Assembly: GCA_045588795.1 (NCBI GenBank)
Contig: JAZNEY010000076.1
Location: 1-6,186, forward strand
DNA: 6,186 nucleotides
Direction of reading: 5' to 3'
From: UMGS1908 sp045588795
Lineage (GTDB): Bacteria; Bacillota; Clostridia; Christensenellales; UBA1242
Positions within the stretch are counted from its first letter, which is position 1; every line of letters starts with the position of its first letter. The notes under the pieces are model-generated. The model saw nothing but the letters and a program-made list of their open reading frames with translations. It was not told where the DNA came from and did no database searches. This document shows positions 4,862-6,186 of the stretch, piece by piece. Position numbers and translations under genes: made by a program.

Positions 4862-6186
4862 TATTCAGCAACATCATATGTTAAATAGAGTGTCGCATAA
4901 TTTGTTCCTACCAACTTCACAAAACTTACACCATCTAATGAAAATTGGCTTGTTGTAGTTGTGCGTGTCTCAATAAGATTCCCATCTTTATCATATAATT
5001 CTATTTCAATATTTTTCGAAACTTTTAAATACAAACCTAAATATTCGATTTGTGATTTTTCTAATTGGTCTCTTGCACTATCAATGCTTATATACAAGTC
5101 CTTATATATGAAACTTTCATTGCCTTGATAATCTTTAGAATTTCCAAAGTTAAAATAATAATTATGTTTATGAACCGCAGTTAAATCTATTGAACTACTT
5201 AAATTTGTATTGTAATCGACACCAAGAAAATTTTTGTATTTATCACCGGACTCATAATAACAATCATCTATTTCATCAAATAAATTTGCATTGTTATAAT
5301 AAATCTTTATATCCCTTTTCCACTCATCTAAATTTTTTGGAACAAAATTTGTGTCCTTCATCCACGAGCAAAAATCTCCATATGCATAATCAAGATATGC
5401 ATACAGCTTACAGCCAACTTCATACTGAGAGTTAGAAACAATTTCATCTCTGCCAAGATTTAAAATATAATTTTCAAAATCATACAAGAAAACTTTCGAA
5501 CCAAAACCATTAACATTTTTAACAACATCATAAACCGTTCCGTAGTAAGAGTACAAAACAGGGTCGCATTCATAAAGTTTCGTTGCTGTCAATATCTCGA
5601 CATAGGTTGCAAAACCCTCAGAAAGCACAGAATTTGAAAACTTACTGTTATCGCGAGAGTGATCAAGGGCATGAGCAAGTTCGTGAATGAATGCTGTGCG
5701 AAATGTAAACATTAAATCTGATGGCGTTATATAAAGTGTAGTTCCACCACAAGATGGATAATTTGTATCATCAATATCTAGTGTGATTTTTGGAGAAAAC
5801 TCTAAACCGGTAACCTCTTGTTCAATTAAGTATATTTTTTCAATAATTTCTTTGTAGTTTTTAGAAATATACGAACCTTTCTTTATATTTATGATAAAGT
5901 GTTCAGTTTCTTCCTTCGTATCCTCGCCATAATATTGCCCAAACTCAAAAGATGAACTATTAATATTTTCACTTGGTATTTCTTTAACATAATACCTAAG
6001 TTCATAAGATGTATCATTTTGATTAAATTGAACAAACCTTATTCCAGCTGTTTCCGTATTGAATCCTGAAACCATATTTTCTGTAACAGGAATTGTAGTC
6101 GATTTGAAATACCCATTATCATTATAACAATATGTTAGCGTTACCTTAGACAAGTCTAAAATTTCACCAATATAATATGTTGTTTT
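4861..6186 (-). CDS. Ig-like (Big_3-type) domain plus HExxH gluzincin-like metalloprotease, 5' end outside window
   Basis: The C-terminal 441 residues of a larger protein; the frame is open to the right edge, and the TTG at 6153 lies inside a domain, so it is not a credible start. Numbering from the first visible codon: residues 1-70 resemble a Big_3 Ig-like domain (TYYIGEILDLSKVTLTY..., TENMVSGFNTETAG), usual in tandem on Gram-positive surface proteins. Next is a protease domain with zinc motif HELAH (168-172; 5685-5671) and, 17 residues later, E190 in SEGFATYVE, matching the HExxH...E of gluzincins such as M1-like peptidases. The catalytic glutamate would be E169. A beta-rich C-terminal region (about 330-441) with YLGLYLKVSKNIEIELYDKDG may be an accessory binding domain. 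No LPxTG or membrane anchor appears at the C-terminus, so any signal peptide or anchor must be N-terminal. The likely role is extracellular proteolysis, perhaps of host or glycoprotein substrates (inference). Confidence 0.85.
   Translation of the reverse strand, partial: KTTYYIGEILDLSKVTLTYCYNDNGYFKSTTIPVTENMVSGFNTETAGIRFVQFNQNDTSYELRYYVKEIPSENINSSSFEFGQYYGEDTKEETEHFIINIKKGSYISKNYKEIIEKIYLIEQEVTGLEFSPKITLDIDDTNYPSCGGTTLYITPSDLMFTFRTAFIHELAHALDHSRDNSKFSNSVLSEGFATYVEILTATKLYECDPVLYSYYGTVYDVVKNVNGFGSKVFLYDFENYILNLGRDEIVSNSQYEVGCKLYAYLDYAYGDFCSWMKDTNFVPKNLDEWKRDIKIYYNNANLFDEIDDCYYESGDKYKNFLGVDYNTNLSSSIDLTAVHKHNYYFNFGNSKDYQGNESFIYKDLYISIDSARDQLEKSQIEYLGLYLKVSKNIEIELYDKDGNLIETRTTTTSQFSLDGVSFVKLVGTNYATLYLTYDVAE

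Noticed and set aside
4251..5435. Plus-strand frames at 4251-4433 and 5190-5435
   Set aside because: Both are antisense to well-supported minus-strand genes and show low-complexity His/Asn/Leu-rich translations.

Overview
The window is A+T-rich (by eye roughly one third G+C) and every gene I can support lies on the minus strand, so transcription runs from the right edge to the left. The Shine-Dalgarno sequences (GGAGG, AAGGGGG), sigma-70-type promoters with extended -10 (TGn) elements, short AT-rich terminators, TGG-encoded tryptophan under the standard code, and a Big_3-like surface metalloprotease all suggest a low-G+C Bacillota, probably a gut or other host-associated lineage. That taxonomic call is inference.

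Layout in the direction of transcription: (1) 6186-4861, the C-terminal part of a large, presumably secreted protein with a bacterial Ig-like (Big_3-type) domain followed by a gluzincin-type HExxH metalloprotease domain, ended by a strong 16-bp hairpin terminator. (2) 4774-4127, an orphan 215-aa acidic protein whose extended -10 promoter sits so close to the ATG that the mRNA should be leaderless. (3) 4048-3323, a small alpha/beta hydrolase with a visible Ser-Asp-His triad; its ATG start replaces a longer open frame that begins at a TTG. (4) 3161-1971, an orphan 396-aa protein with a coiled-coil-like middle, a hydrophobic Gly/Ala/Leu segment and a C-terminal 7-residue 'LLE' repeat; its near-consensus promoter places a 10-bp hairpin at the very 5' end of the mRNA. 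(5) 1820-1254, a small P-loop kinase-like NTPase. (6) 1214 to the left edge, an HD-domain CCA tRNA nucleotidyltransferase lacking only its C-terminus.

Most genes look like short transcription units with their own promoters and terminators; only the P-loop NTPase and cca look co-transcribed. I see no shared pathway linking all six. The most distinctive structure is between genes: two intergenic hairpins of the same family (around 1874 and 4103) each appear to terminate the upstream gene while supplying, from the same hairpin arm, the -35 box of the next gene's promoter. The loop-closing base pair is swapped in a compensatory way between the two copies. The two orphan proteins are the best candidates for undescribed biology, but the sequence alone does not assign them a function. 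I see no RNA genes, CRISPR arrays, insertion sequences or attachment sites.
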